This document shows positions 49,353-58,418 of a stretch of 58,418 nucleotides of DNA, one piece after another (the stretch's first letter is position 1; every line of letters starts with the position of its first letter). Under the pieces are notes generated by a model. That model saw only the letters and a list, made by a program, of their open reading frames with translations, did no database searches and had not been told where the DNA came from. Origin of the DNA: an uncultured Acetatifactor sp. (GTDB lineage: Bacteria > Bacillota > Clostridia > Lachnospirales > Lachnospiraceae); NCBI GenBank assembly GCA_910577035.1, contig CAJTKW010000022.1, forward strand, positions 4,792-63,209, read 5' to 3'. Position numbers and translations under genes: made by a program.

Positions 49353-52300
49353 GATACATGAGCTCGCTAAGGAATTAGATAAACAGAGTAAAGAGATACA
49401 GAGCTTTCTGCAGGGACAGGGTATCGAGGCGAAATCCGCAAGCAGCTCTGTGGAAGAAAATGTGGCGGAATCCGTGAGAAAGGCGTTCGGAAAGGGTCAG
49501 GATAAGCCCGGGAAGGTATCTGAGGCACCGGCAAAGGCAGCCCCCAAAGAGGGCGGCGCGGCCCAGACTCCCAACAAACCGGCCAAATCGCCCCAGGAGG
49601 CGCCGAAAAAGAAGAAGACGATTATTTTTGTGAATAATTCTCAAAATTCGCAAAGCTCCAAGCCGTCAGGACAGCGTTACGGCCAGGGTGGAAACGGGGG
49701 AAGGCCTCAGGACGGACAGAGAAAGCCTCAGGGAGGTAACGGGAACAAAGGCTACGGCGACCGCAGAAACCAAAACCCGGCTCCTGTACGAACGCCCATC
49801 AAGCCCCTGACACCGCCGTCTCCCACGCCAAGCGTGCAGATGGTGCCTTCCAGACCGCCGCAAAAGCCCAAAGCCGAGCCGGAAAAGCGGGAGGTAAAGG
49901 AAACGCCGGTAAAGCCTGCAGTGCAGACGGAAATCGTGCAGGTGCAGCCTAAGGATAACAGGCCGGAAAGAAACGAGCACCGCCAGGAGGAAAGGCCCGG
50001 GGCAAGAGACAACCGTGGGCAGGATAACCGCGGACAGGATAATCGTGGACAGGAAGGCCGCGGGCAGGATAACCGCTATCAGGGCGGCCGCGACGGCAGA
50101 CCTCAGGGCGGGCCCAGAGGAGACAGGCCGGACCGCGGGCAGTTCCAGTCCAGAGGCGGAAACGGTACCGGTGCCCCCAGGGGAGACCGGGGAAACGGGT
50201 ATACGAGAAGCGGCAGGCCGGGTGAAAACGGCGGACAGGGAGAACGCAGAGGTCCCGGTTCCGGGTTTGGCCAGGGCGGCGGCCGCGGCTACAGCGGATC
50301 CCCCCGTCCGGGGGGCAACCAGCGTCCCGGCGGCGGCCAGCGTCCCGGCGGCGCATCCCGGGACGGCAGAGGAAACGGCGGTCCGGGAGCCGGCTACAGG
50401 GACAGAAACCAGAATAAAGGCTTTGCCGGGGAAGCACCTGCAAAGGATATGGAAAAGAGGCGCGACGACGAGAAGAGACGCGCAAGTAATATCGAGAAGG
50501 ATAAGCGGTCCAGAAAAGACCATATCTACGAGGAGGAAGAGGCCCTGAAGAACAGGCCGGGCCGCTTTATTAAGCCTGAGAAGAAAAAGGAAGAGACGGC
50601 GGAGGAGGCAATCAAGGTGATTATCCTCCCGGAGACGATTACCATCAAGGAGCTTGCCGAGAAGATGAAGCTTCAGCCCGCGGCAATCGTGAAGAAGCTT
50701 TTCTTAGAGGGTAAGATCGTCACTGTGAACCAGGAGGTCTCCTATGAGGACGCAGAGAATATCGCCATGGAGTATGACGTCCTCTGTGAAAGGGAGGTCA
50801 AGGTTGACGTGATCGAAGAGCTCTTAAAGGAGGACGAGGAGGAAGAAGGGACTCTGGTGGAAAGGCCGCCTGTGGTCTGTGTCATGGGCCACGTGGATCA
50901 CGGCAAGACATCTCTGCTGGATGCAATCCGTGAGACAAACGTTACCGACCGTGAGGCCGGCGGCATTACCCAGCATATCGGCGCTTATACGGTGAATATT
51001 AAGGGCAGGAAGATTACGTTCCTGGACACTCCCGGGCATGAGGCGTTTACTGCCATGCGTATGAGGGGGGCCAATTCTACCGATATTGCGATTCTGGTGG
51101 TGGCGGCAGACGACGGTGTGATGCCCCAGACGGTTGAGGCAATCAGCCATGCGAAGGCGGCAGGTATCGAGATTATCGTGGCAGTGAACAAGATCGACAA
51201 GCCCTCTGCCAACATTGAGCGTGTCAAGCAGGAGCTGACGGAGTATGAGCTGATCGCTACCGACTGGGGCGGCAGTACGGAGTTTGTTCCCGTGTCCGCC
51301 AAATCCGGTGAAGGTATTGAAAACCTGCTGGAGACCATTTTGCTTACGGCGGATATTCTGGAGCTGAAGGCAAATCCTGCCCGCCGGGCGAGGGGCCTTG
51401 TCATTGAGGCGGAGCTGGATAAGGGCAGAGGGCCTGTAGCCACGGTGCTGGTGCAGAAGGGCACGCTGCATATGGGTGATTTTATTTCCGCGGGAGCCTG
51501 CCACGGCAAGGTGAGGGCGATGATCGACGACAAGGGGAAACGGGTGAAATCCGCGGATCCGTCCACACCTGTGGAGATTCTGGGATTATCCGACGTACCC
51601 AGCGCGGGAGAGGTGTTCCTGGCCCATGAGAGCGACAAGACTGCAAAATCCTACGCGGATACCTATCTGGCACAGAATAAGGAGAGAAAGCTGGAAGAAA
51701 CCAAGTCGAAGATGTCTCTGGATGATTTGTTCTCACGCATCCAGGAGGGCAATCTGAAAGAGCTGAACCTGATCGTCAAGGCCGATGTGCAGGGCAGCGT
51801 AGAGGCGGTGAAGCAATCCCTGATGAAGCTGTCCAACGAAGAGGTTGTGGTCAAGTGCATCCACGGCGGCGTGGGAGCGATCAATGAGTCGGACGTGACT
51901 CTGGCCAGCGCCTCCAATGCGATCATCATCGGCTTCAATGTCCGGCCCGATGCCACCGCAAAGGCTACCGCAGAGCGGGAAGGTGTGGATGTCAGGCTGT
52001 ACAGAGTTATCTATCAGGCAATTGAGGATATTGAGACTGCCATGAAGGGAATGCTGGATCCCGTATTTGAGGAGAAGGTCATCGGCCATGCCGAGATCCG
52101 CCAGGTGTTCAAGGCTTCCCAGATCGGCAATATCGCCGGCTCTTATGTCAGGGACGGTATCTTCCAGAGAGGCTGCAAAATTCGTATCAGCCGCGGCGGC
52201 GAGCAGATCTACGAAGGCGCGCTGGCATCCCTGAAGCGTTTTAAGGATGATGTGAAGGAAGTGAAAGAAGGCTTTGAGTGCGGACTTGTGTTTGAGGGCT

Positions 52301-52362
52301 TTGACCAGATACAGGAGCTGGATGCAGTCGAGGCATATATTATGGTGGAAGTACCCAGGTAA
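49339..52362 (+). CDS. infB: Translation initiation factor IF-2
   Basis: 1007 residues from ATG 49339, after GGAGGAAAG; the frame extends to 49315. The N-terminus AKIRIHELAKELDKQSKEIQ is the conserved IF2_N start. Residues about 60-390 are a long low-complexity region rich in Pro, Lys, Arg, Gly and Gln, with RGQDN repeats. A second IF2_N motif comes before the G domain, whose G1 GHVDHGKT is at about 517, DTPGHEAF is G3 and NKID is G4. C-terminal domains for fMet-tRNA binding follow. It delivers initiator tRNA to the 30S subunit. Confidence 0.97.
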   Translation: MAKIRIHELAKELDKQSKEIQSFLQGQGIEAKSASSSVEENVAESVRKAFGKGQDKPGKVSEAPAKAAPKEGGAAQTPNKPAKSPQEAPKKKKTIIFVNNSQNSQSSKPSGQRYGQGGNGGRPQDGQRKPQGGNGNKGYGDRRNQNPAPVRTPIKPLTPPSPTPSVQMVPSRPPQKPKAEPEKREVKETPVKPAVQTEIVQVQPKDNRPERNEHRQEERPGARDNRGQDNRGQDNRGQEGRGQDNRYQGGRDGRPQGGPRGDRPDRGQFQSRGGNGTGAPRGDRGNGYTRSGRPGENGGQGERRGPGSGFGQGGGRGYSGSPRPGGNQRPGGGQRPGGASRDGRGNGGPGAGYRDRNQNKGFAGEAPAKDMEKRRDDEKRRASNIEKDKRSRKDHIYEEEEALKNRPGRFIKPEKKKEETAEEAIKVIILPETITIKELAEKMKLQPAAIVKKLFLEGKIVTVNQEVSYEDAENIAMEYDVLCEREVKVDVIEELLKEDEEEEGTLVERPPVVCVMGHVDHGKTSLLDAIRETNVTDREAGGITQHIGAYTVNIKGRKITFLDTPGHEAFTAMRMRGANSTDIAILVVAADDGVMPQTVEAISHAKAAGIEIIVAVNKIDKPSANIERVKQELTEYELIATDWGGSTEFVPVSAKSGEGIENLLETILLTADILELKANPARRARGLVIEAELDKGRGPVATVLVQKGTLHMGDFISAGACHGKVRAMIDDKGKRVKSADPSTPVEILGLSDVPSAGEVFLAHESDKTAKSYADTYLAQNKERKLEETKSKMSLDDLFSRIQEGNLKELNLIVKADVQGSVEAVKQSLMKLSNEEVVVKCIHGGVGAINESDVTLASASNAIIIGFNVRPDATAKATAEREGVDVRLYRVIYQAIEDIETAMKGMLDPVFEEKVIGHAEIRQVFKASQIGNIAGSYVRDGIFQRGCKIRISRGGEQIYEGALASLKRFKDDVKEVKEGFECGLVFEGFDQIQELDAVEAYIMVEVPR
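50014..50073 (+). repeat. Four tandem 15-bp units in infB
   Basis: Units at 50014, 50029, 50044 and 50059 encode RGQDN, RGQDN, RGQEG and RGQDN in the disordered N-terminal region. The unit length keeps frame, so copy number can change without breaking the gene. Confidence 0.8.
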
Positions 52363-52407
52363 GTTTGAACCGCCGCCGGTGCGGCGTGTCTGGAAGGTTA
52401 AGGAAGA

Positions 52408-52818
52408 ATGAGAAAGAACAGTATCAAAAATACCCGCATTAACGGGGAGGTGCAGCGTGTGCTGGCAGAGATTATCCGTGGGGAGATCAAGGATCCGAGG
52501 ATCAGCCCGTGGACAAGTGTGGTCTCTGTGGAGGTGGCTCCGGATTTAAAGAGCTGCAAGGCATGGATCAGTGTCCTGGGCGACGAGGAAGCCAGGCAGA
52601 ACACGCTGCAGGGGTTGAAAAGCGCTGAGGGATTCATCAAAAGGCAGCTTGCCAGGATTGTGAATCTGCGCAATACGCCGGATATTACCTTTATCGTGGA
52701 TCAATCCATAGAGTATGGTGTAAATATGTCCCGCAGGATCGACGAGGTGATTGCCTTGGACGAGGAACGGAGCGGGGCGGCAACGGAGAGTAAAGATGAA
52801 CCTGATTCAAGAATGTAA
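52408..52818 (+). CDS. rbfA: Ribosome-binding factor A
   Basis: 136 residues. RINGEVQRVLAEIIRGEIKD, then DPRISPWTSVVSVEVAPDLK and FIKRQLARIVNLRNTPDITF are the KH-like RbfA fold that binds the 30S 5' domain in late maturation. It follows infB by 45 bp and its 3' end overlaps nrnA by 23 bp. Confidence 0.95.
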   Translation: MRKNSIKNTRINGEVQRVLAEIIRGEIKDPRISPWTSVVSVEVAPDLKSCKAWISVLGDEEARQNTLQGLKSAEGFIKRQLARIVNLRNTPDITFIVDQSIEYGVNMSRRIDEVIALDEERSGAATESKDEPDSRM

Positions 52819-53752
52819 GGATGCAAGGAGAATTGGCATCAGCGGCCATGTGCGGCCTGACGGGGACTGTGTGGGCGCAGTTTTAAGCCTGCGCATGTAT
52901 TTACAGAAGTGTCTGCCGGAAGCGGAGATCAAAGTATTTCTGGAAAAGCCGTCCGAAATATTCAGGGAAATCAGGGGCTTTGACGAGATTGACTCCCGTT
53001 TTCCCGAGGAGGAGCCCTTTGACGTGTTCTTTTCCATGGATTGCGACGATACGCGGCTGGGAGAGGCGGAAAAGTATTTCCGGGCGGCAGGGAAGACTGT
53101 CAATATCGATCATCATATCAGCAATACCGGGGCGGGTGACGTAAACTATATCCGGCCGGAGGTGGGATCCACCTGTGAGCTGGTTTATGACCTGATCGAT
53201 CAGGAAAAGCTGGACAGGGATATGGCCATGGCAATCTACATCGGTATGATTCATGATACAGGTGTGTTCCAGTATGCCAATACCACTCCTGCTACCATGG
53301 AAAAGGGTGCAAAGCTGATTTCCTATGGCTTTGACTTCTCCAGGCTGATCCGGGAGACCTTTTATCAAAAGACCTATGTGCAGAGCCAGATAATGGGACG
53401 GGCGCTGCTGGAAAGCATACGCTTTTTGGATAACAGGTGTATTGTAAGCGGAATCAGCCGCAGGACCATGGAATTCTATGACGTGGGATCCAAGGACATG
53501 GACGGCATTGTAAATCAGCTGCGCAATATTGAAGGCATCTCCTGTGCCATCTTTATGTATGAAACGGGGGTGCAGGAATACAAGGTGAGCCTGCGTTCCG
53601 ACGAATCGGTGAATGTGGCGGAGGTGGCGGCTTATTTCGGCGGCGGCGGTCATGCAAGGGCGGCAGGCTGTATTATGCACGGAAATTTTTACGATTGTAT
53701 CAATAATCTGTCTCTGCATGTGGAAGAGCAGTTGAAGAAATCAGAGGCATAG
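52796..53752 (+). CDS. nrnA: DHH-family phosphoesterase, NrnA-like nanoRNase/pAp phosphatase
   Basis: 318 residues. The N-terminal DHH domain has HVRPDGDCVGAVLSL, MDCDDTRLG, NIDHHISNTG and IYIGMIHDTGVFQYANTTP. The C-terminal DHHA1 domain ends FGGGGHARAAGC. NrnA degrades short oligonucleotides and dephosphorylates pAp. ATG 52796 overlaps rbfA by 23 bp and GGAG is just upstream; the longer frame from 52751 is unlikely. The order rbfA-nrnA-truB-ribF is typical of Firmicutes. Confidence 0.92.
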   Translation: MNLIQECKDARRIGISGHVRPDGDCVGAVLSLRMYLQKCLPEAEIKVFLEKPSEIFREIRGFDEIDSRFPEEEPFDVFFSMDCDDTRLGEAEKYFRAAGKTVNIDHHISNTGAGDVNYIRPEVGSTCELVYDLIDQEKLDRDMAMAIYIGMIHDTGVFQYANTTPATMEKGAKLISYGFDFSRLIRETFYQKTYVQSQIMGRALLESIRFLDNRCIVSGISRRTMEFYDVGSKDMDGIVNQLRNIEGISCAIFMYETGVQEYKVSLRSDESVNVAEVAAYFGGGGHARAAGCIMHGNFYDCINNLSLHVEEQLKKSEA

Positions 53753-53754
53753 CC

Positions 53755-54651
53755 ATGGTCAACGGAATCATTATCATCGACAAGGAGCCCGGTTTTACCT
53801 CCCATGACGTGGTGGCAAAGATGCGGGGAATCTGCGGACAGAAGAAAATCGGGCATACCGGCACGCTGGATCCCATGGCTGCGGGGGTGCTTCCCGTATG
53901 CCTGGGCAGCGGCACCAGGCTGTGCGACATGCTGGCTGACAGGGACAAGGAATATGTGGCGGAGCTGCTGCTGGGTGTGGAGACGGATACCCAGGACATT
54001 ACGGGACAGGTGCTTACAGAGAAGCCTGTGGAGGTTCCGGAGGCGGAAGTACGTGCCGCCTGCGCAGGATTTCAGGGAGAATATGACCAGATACCGCCCA
54101 TGTATTCGGCGCTGAAGGTGAACGGCAGGAAGCTGTATGAGCTGGCAAGAGCCGGTAAAGAAGTGGAACGCAGGGCGAGGCGGGTACAGATTCCGGAGCT
54201 GGAGATCCTGGAATGCAGGCTGCCCATGGTGAGGATGCGTGTGGTCTGCTCCAAGGGTACCTATATCAGGACGCTTTGCGCGGATATTGGGGCAAGGCTG
54301 GGATGCGGCGGCGTCATGCAGAGCCTTCGGCGGACAAGGGTGGGACGTTTTACCCTGGCGGAGGCCCTGACATTAGGACAGCTGCAGCAGATGAGAGACG
54401 AGGACAGGCTGGCGGAGGCCGTGCTGCCGGTGGACAGTGTATTTGCAGACTGCCCGCTGCTGCATGTCAGCGACGAATACAGGCGGCTTCTGGATAACGG
54501 CAATGCAGTCTCCCCCCTGCAGACGGCGGAGAACATCCGGCTTGAGGCCGGGAGGTGGGTCCGCTTTTATCGCGGGGACGGAAGCTTTGCCGGTATTTAT
54601 ACATATGATGAGCAGAGGCAGTGGTACAGGCCGGTGAAGATGTTTTTGTGA
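53755..54651 (+). CDS. truB: tRNA pseudouridine(55) synthase TruB
   Basis: 298 residues. MVNGIIIIDKEPGFTSHDVV opens the fold. KIGHTGTLDPMAAGVLPV carries the catalytic Asp near residue 39, and YDQIPPMYSALKVNGRKLYE is the conserved TruB element. SKGTYIRTLCADIGARLGCG and a C-terminal PUA-like domain follow. It modifies U55 in the T-loop of tRNAs. It starts 2 bp after nrnA. Confidence 0.97.
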   Translation: MVNGIIIIDKEPGFTSHDVVAKMRGICGQKKIGHTGTLDPMAAGVLPVCLGSGTRLCDMLADRDKEYVAELLLGVETDTQDITGQVLTEKPVEVPEAEVRAACAGFQGEYDQIPPMYSALKVNGRKLYELARAGKEVERRARRVQIPELEILECRLPMVRMRVVCSKGTYIRTLCADIGARLGCGGVMQSLRRTRVGRFTLAEALTLGQLQQMRDEDRLAEAVLPVDSVFADCPLLHVSDEYRRLLDNGNAVSPLQTAENIRLEAGRWVRFYRGDGSFAGIYTYDEQRQWYRPVKMFL

Positions 54652-54667
54652 CAGGGACGGTGGCGTT

Positions 54668-55588
54668 ATGGAGATTATCAGCAATACAACTGATTTTTAC
54701 CTGGAGAAGGAGACTGCGGCGGCAATCGGTAAATTTGACGGGGTACATATCGGTCACAGGCGGCTTCTGGAAGAAATTCTTTCCTATAAGCGCAGAGGGC
54801 TGGCAACGTGCATTTTTACCTTTGACCCGCCCCCGGCGGTGCTGTTTGGACGTTCCGACGGTCCTGAGCTGACGACGAAGCAGGAAAAACGGCTGTTATT
54901 TGAACGCATGAATATTGATATACTGATTGAATTCCCTATGACGGCAGAGACGGCGGCAATCCCCCCCGGGGAGTTTGTCAGGGATATACTGGCCAGGCGC
55001 ATGAATACCAGGTTTATTGCCGCCGGGAATGACCTGTCGTTTGGAGCGGAAGGAGCAGGAGACGCCGCTTTCCTGCGGAAACTGGGGCCGGAGCTGGGTT
55101 TTCGGGTGAAGACCATAGAGAAGGCCTGCCTGGACGGCAGGGAGGTCAGCTCCACCTGGCTGCGCAGCAAGGTGGAAAGCGGAGACCTTGTAACGGCGGA
55201 GAAGCTGATGGGCATGCCCTACATGGTTGCAGGGAGAGTGGTGGAAGGAATGCACATTGGCAGGACACTGGGCTTTCCCACGGTCAACATCCTTCCGGGG
55301 CCGGACAAGCTCCTGCCGCCGGCGGGAGTCTATTATTCCAGCGTGCGGGCAGGAGGCCGGACCTACAGGGCCCTCAGCAATGTAGGCTGTAAGCCCACGG
55401 TGACGGATGCCGGGCTTATGGGGATCGAATCCTATCTCTATCATTTTAACAGAGAAATCTACGGCGAGGATATAGAGGTATATCTGCACGCGTTCCGCAG
55501 GCCGGAGCAGCATTTTCAGGATGTGGAGGCACTGCGGCGCCAGCTGGAAGAGGATATTGCGGCAGGGGAGAAATGGCGCGCTTTTTAG
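54668..55588 (+). CDS. ribF: Bifunctional riboflavin kinase/FAD synthetase
   Basis: 306 residues. The N-terminal FAD synthetase has AIGKFDGVHIGHRRLLEEIL and TFDPPPAVLFG, plus FIAAGNDLSFGAEGAGDAAF and SSTWLRSKVESGDL. The C-terminal riboflavin kinase has GRVVEGMHIGRTLGFPTVNI and GVYYSSVRAGGR. It makes FMN and FAD from riboflavin. No FMN riboswitch is visible before it, as expected inside this operon. It follows truB by 16 bp and is probably the last gene of the operon. Confidence 0.96.
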   Translation: MEIISNTTDFYLEKETAAAIGKFDGVHIGHRRLLEEILSYKRRGLATCIFTFDPPPAVLFGRSDGPELTTKQEKRLLFERMNIDILIEFPMTAETAAIPPGEFVRDILARRMNTRFIAAGNDLSFGAEGAGDAAFLRKLGPELGFRVKTIEKACLDGREVSSTWLRSKVESGDLVTAEKLMGMPYMVAGRVVEGMHIGRTLGFPTVNILPGPDKLLPPAGVYYSSVRAGGRTYRALSNVGCKPTVTDAGLMGIESYLYHFNREIYGEDIEVYLHAFRRPEQHFQDVEALRRQLEEDIAAGEKWRAF

Positions 55589-55642
55589 GCCATACAGGGT
55601 ATTACACAGGAAAAGGGCTTTCAGCAATATACGGAGGTTAGC

Positions 55643-57292
55643 ATGAATGTAAGCATATTTTTGTCATTGGCAGGTGGTCTGGGACTTTTTCTGTTCGGAA
55701 TGCGGGTTATGAGCGATTCCATCGAGAAGGTTGCCGGAGCCAGGCTGCGGCACATTCTGGAGATATTTACTACCAATCGCTTTACCGGTCTGCTGGTGGG
55801 TATTGTATTCACCGGTATTATTCAGTCTTCCTCCGCCTGTACGGCGATGGTGGTCAGCTTTGTAAATGCCGGGCTGATGAATATTTATCAGGCTGCGGGG
55901 GTTATCTTCGGAGCAAACATTGGTACTACCGTTACTTCACTTCTGGTTTCCTTTCATTTCTCGGCGCTTGCCCCCGTGATTCTTTTGACGGGTGTGCTGA
56001 TCGCCATGTTTATCAAGAATGAAAAGGTGAAAAAATGCGGGGATATTATTATCGGCTTCGGCGTGCTGTTTCTGGGGATCAGCACGATGTCCGCATCCAT
56101 GGCGGGCATGAAGGATGTGCCGGAAATCGTAAATCTGCTGGCCTCCCTTAAGAATCCTTTTATGGCTACCCTTGTAGGCCTGGCTTTGACTGCCGTGATC
56201 CAGAGCTCGTCCGTGACGGTGAGCATCACGCTGCTTCTGGCAAATCAGGACCTCCTTCCCCTGCCGATTACGCTCTATATTATCTTAGGCTGTAATATCG
56301 GCGCCTGCGGGACGGCGCTGCTGACTTCCCTTGCGGGCAAAAAGGACGCCAAGCGAACGGCGCTGATCCATTTCTGGTTCAATGTGATCGGTACGGTGAT
56401 CCTGTATGTGATTCTTTTCGCGGCCCAGGAGCCTGTCATGAAGCTGATCTGGACAATCTCCAGCGACAAGGGGCGCTTTGTGGCAAACGCACATATCCTG
56501 ATAAAGGTATTCCAGGTGCTGGTGCTGTTTCCGTTTGCAACATGGATTGTGAAGCTGGCCTGTATCTGTGTGCCCGGTGAGGACAAAAAGGTGGGCTACA
56601 GGGAGAGCTATCAGCTGAAATATATCGGTGACAAGGTGGTGTTTAATCCGGCTACGGCGGTGGTGGAAGTCATCAAGGAGCTGGACCGTATGGCATCCCT
56701 GGCCGGAGAAAACCTCAATCGGGCCATGAATGCGCTGATTACCCTGGACGAGGAAGATATTGAGGAAGTATACGAGGTGGAGAAAAACATTAATTTCCTG
56801 AACCATGCCATCACGGATTATCTGGTGAAGATTAACCAGACCACACTTCCCATAGAGGATCTGAAAAGCCTGGGCGCCCTGTTCCATGTAGTGAATGATA
56901 TTGAAAGGATCGGCGACCATGCAGAAAACGTGGCGGATGCCGCGAGACAGCGCAGGGAGGGCGGAGCCTCCTTCAGTAAGGAAGCCCAGAAAGAGCTGGG
57001 AGAGATGCTGGATATGGTAAATAAGCTGATCCAGTATGCAATTGCCATGTTTGTCAAGGGTGACGAGACCCATATGGAAGAGGTCAGAAGCCTGGAGGAC
57101 ATGGTGGATGCAAAGGAGCGGGAGCTGCAGCGGTTTCACGTACAGCGTCTGACCAGGGGAGAGTGTACACCGGAGGCGGGCATGATCTTTTCCGATGTGG
57201 TGTCCGGCCTGGAGAGGGTGGCGGACCATGCCATGAATATAGCCTTTGCCATTGTGGATGCGGAGAAGGAAGCGGAGGCTGCAGAAGCCTGA
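55643..57292 (+). CDS. Na+/phosphate cotransporter family protein with C-terminal PhoU domain
   Basis: 549 residues. The membrane part has two inverted repeats with the QSSS motif: FTGIIQSSSACTAMVVSFVN and ALTAVIQSSSVTVSITLLLA. LGANIGTT-like and LGCNIGACGTALLTS signatures of the NptA/YjbB family follow. From about 340 a PhoU-like helical domain is present (NPATAVVEVIKELDRMASLA, then HVVNDIERIGDHAENVADAA). The transporter probably moves phosphate, with PhoU as regulator. ATG 55643 has GGAGG upstream. It is 54 bp after ribF; whether it is in the same transcript is unclear. Confidence 0.92.
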   Translation: MNVSIFLSLAGGLGLFLFGMRVMSDSIEKVAGARLRHILEIFTTNRFTGLLVGIVFTGIIQSSSACTAMVVSFVNAGLMNIYQAAGVIFGANIGTTVTSLLVSFHFSALAPVILLTGVLIAMFIKNEKVKKCGDIIIGFGVLFLGISTMSASMAGMKDVPEIVNLLASLKNPFMATLVGLALTAVIQSSSVTVSITLLLANQDLLPLPITLYIILGCNIGACGTALLTSLAGKKDAKRTALIHFWFNVIGTVILYVILFAAQEPVMKLIWTISSDKGRFVANAHILIKVFQVLVLFPFATWIVKLACICVPGEDKKVGYRESYQLKYIGDKVVFNPATAVVEVIKELDRMASLAGENLNRAMNALITLDEEDIEEVYEVEKNINFLNHAITDYLVKINQTTLPIEDLKSLGALFHVVNDIERIGDHAENVADAARQRREGGASFSKEAQKELGEMLDMVNKLIQYAIAMFVKGDETHMEEVRSLEDMVDAKERELQRFHVQRLTRGECTPEAGMIFSDVVSGLERVADHAMNIAFAIVDAEKEAEAAEA

Positions 57293-57348
57293 ATTTTGTA
57301 ACAGTTAATATTCCGTTAAAATTCTTTAATTTTCTTTTAATTTGGTGG

Positions 57349-57377
57349 TTGACAGAAGCCCGGGCAGATTGTATAAT
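57349..57377 (+). promoter_or_regulatory. Perfect consensus sigma-A promoter of the NlpC/P60 gene
   Basis: TTGACA (57349-57354), 17-bp spacer, TATAAT (57372-57377), 65 bp before the start codon. Both boxes are perfect, which suggests high constitutive expression. Confidence 0.92.
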
Positions 57378-57441
57378 TTGCTTAGCGTAATAATTCTGTA
57401 ACATATTTGTAAACAACTATTCAAATTTGAGGAAAATACCA

Positions 57442-58418
57442 ATGAATATTTTAAAACATAAGCATAAGAGGTTGACGGCTGCTGTTTCCGCGGGTTTGGT
57501 GCTTGCCATGTGCGCGCAGCCCATACAGGCTTCGGCGGAGGAAGCCGTCATGCCCATGGCGGGGATTGCTTCCGTGCTGGAGGCAAGGCTGTCTACCGAG
57601 GAATACCTTGCGGCAGCGGCCCAGGCCCAGGGAGCTTCCTGGGGGTATACCAATATCGGCATTGCAGATGTGGAGAGCGGCAATCTGAACGTCCGGGCAG
57701 TCCCGGCCATAGACGGCAAGCTGGTGGGAAAGATGCCGAAAAATTCCGCCTGCGAGGTACTGGAAGTGACCGGGGACGGATGGGCACATATTATCTCCGG
57801 AGAGGTGGACGGCTATGTCAGCCTGGATTACCTGCTGACGGGACCGGATGCCAAGATGAAGGCAAACAGTATTGTCAGCACGGTAGCAGTGGCAAACGTG
57901 GACGGATTGAACGTAAGGGAACAGGCAAGTACGGACAGTGCCATACTGACGCAGGTGCCCAAGGGTGAAGAAATGGAATATGTGGAAACCCTTGAGGGCT
58001 GGGTCAAGGTATCCATCGACGGTGAGGAAGCGTATGTAGCCGCCGAGTATGTAACGGTGAATGAAAGGCTGGATACGGCGGTTACCATGACGGAGCTTCT
58101 GTACGGCGTGGGCGTGTCCGATGTCAGAGTAGAGCTGGTGGAGTATGCAAAGCAGTTTCTTGGAAATCCCTATGTCTGGGGAGGAACCAGCCTGACAAAG
58201 GGTGCCGACTGTTCCGGATTTGTACTCAGCGTATTTAAGAAGTTTGGCGTGAAGCTGTCCCGCACCGCGGCGGCACAGTCAACTCACGGGACGAAGATCA
58301 AGGCATCCGAGCTGCAGCCCGGGGATCTGGTGTTCTACAGCAACGCTTCCGGGGGGATCAACCATGTGGCTTTGTATATCGGCGGGGGGCGTGTGATTCA
58401 TGCCAGCAGCCCGAAGAC
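57442..58418 (+). CDS. Secreted NlpC/P60 endopeptidase with SH3 domains, 3' end outside window
   Basis: At least 325 residues; the frame is open at the window end. MNILKHKHKRLTAAVSAGLV and LAMCAQPIQASAEE form a signal peptide. Two bacterial SH3 domains follow (GNLNVRAVPAIDGKLVGKMP, then GLNVREQASTDSAILTQVPK). The NlpC/P60 domain has YVWGGTSLTKGADCSGFVLS with the catalytic Cys and INHVALYIGGGRVIHASS with the His. It should cut peptidoglycan peptides outside the cell. ATG 57442 has GAGGA eight bases upstream. Confidence 0.92.
   Translation, partial: MNILKHKHKRLTAAVSAGLVLAMCAQPIQASAEEAVMPMAGIASVLEARLSTEEYLAAAAQAQGASWGYTNIGIADVESGNLNVRAVPAIDGKLVGKMPKNSACEVLEVTGDGWAHIISGEVDGYVSLDYLLTGPDAKMKANSIVSTVAVANVDGLNVREQASTDSAILTQVPKGEEMEYVETLEGWVKVSIDGEEAYVAAEYVTVNERLDTAVTMTELLYGVGVSDVRVELVEYAKQFLGNPYVWGGTSLTKGADCSGFVLSVFKKFGVKLSRTAAAQSTHGTKIKASELQPGDLVFYSNASGGINHVALYIGGGRVIHASSPK

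Noticed and set aside
54600..54667. FMN riboswitch before ribF
   Set aside because: The gap after truB is 16 bp and holds no conserved RFN element.

Overview
The window reads as the chromosome of a spore-forming, Gram-positive gut-type Clostridia, most likely Lachnospiraceae. The evidence is a SigH-type sigma factor after the end of rlmB, a CIRCE-controlled groESL operon, the Firmicutes order rimP-nusA-ylxR-ylxQ-infB-rbfA-nrnA-truB-ribF, and strong GGAGG-type ribosome binding sites. Most genes are GC-rich and on the + strand. Family names come from reading motifs by eye; no search was run.

Layout. 1-5.4 kb: end of rlmB, sigH, and a large RND exporter with an unusual coiled-coil insert. 5.4-7.2 kb: a tRNA-Thr(GGT) followed by a small AT-rich accessory patch holding an HNH remnant, a YefM/YoeB pair whose two genes are both broken at A6 tracts, an unknown gene, and two copies of a 60-bp palindromic repeat. 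7.2-15.2 kb: a small coiled-coil protein, a class A penicillin-binding protein (- strand), a YigZ-family protein, MgtE, an AraC regulator, a possible papain-like cysteine hydrolase and a zinc-ribbon membrane protein. 15.4-17.5 kb: groES-groEL. 17.6-21.5 kb: a small ORF, two GT8 glycosyltransferases and two PlsC-like acyltransferases, probably a glycolipid or surface-glycan operon. 21.6-28.3 kb: a LytTR regulator with a LiaF-like membrane protein, an ABC exporter, and a hybrid sensor kinase.

28.3-46.8 kb is the most interesting part. A LytTR regulator is followed by a tightly packed one-strand operon for an extracellular contractile injection system (eCIS). It has a tail terminator (DUF4255), PAAR-like tip (DUF4280), one sheath, two tube proteins, a small ATGA-coupled gene pair including a DUF6760 protein, a tube-cap protein, a separate gp27-like hub and gp5-like spike, gp25, two gp6/BaseplateJ-like proteins, a gpI-like protein and an AAA+ ATPase. 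The operon ends with a chimeric protein, an eCIS-type DUF4157 domain (HELGH) joined by an acidic linker to an AHH-type nuclease domain, and then with a protein resembling the Imm11/DUF1629 immunity family. A toxin-immunity pair at the end of an eCIS operon suggests an antibacterial role. Capsid, terminase, integrase and T6SS membrane-complex genes are absent, and I see no tape measure, classical tail fibre or lysis gene.

46.8-58.4 kb is conserved core: the rimP-to-ribF operon with its own consensus promoter and a palindromic leader, a Na/Pi-cotransporter-PhoU protein, and a secreted SH3-NlpC/P60 hydrolase that runs off the window.
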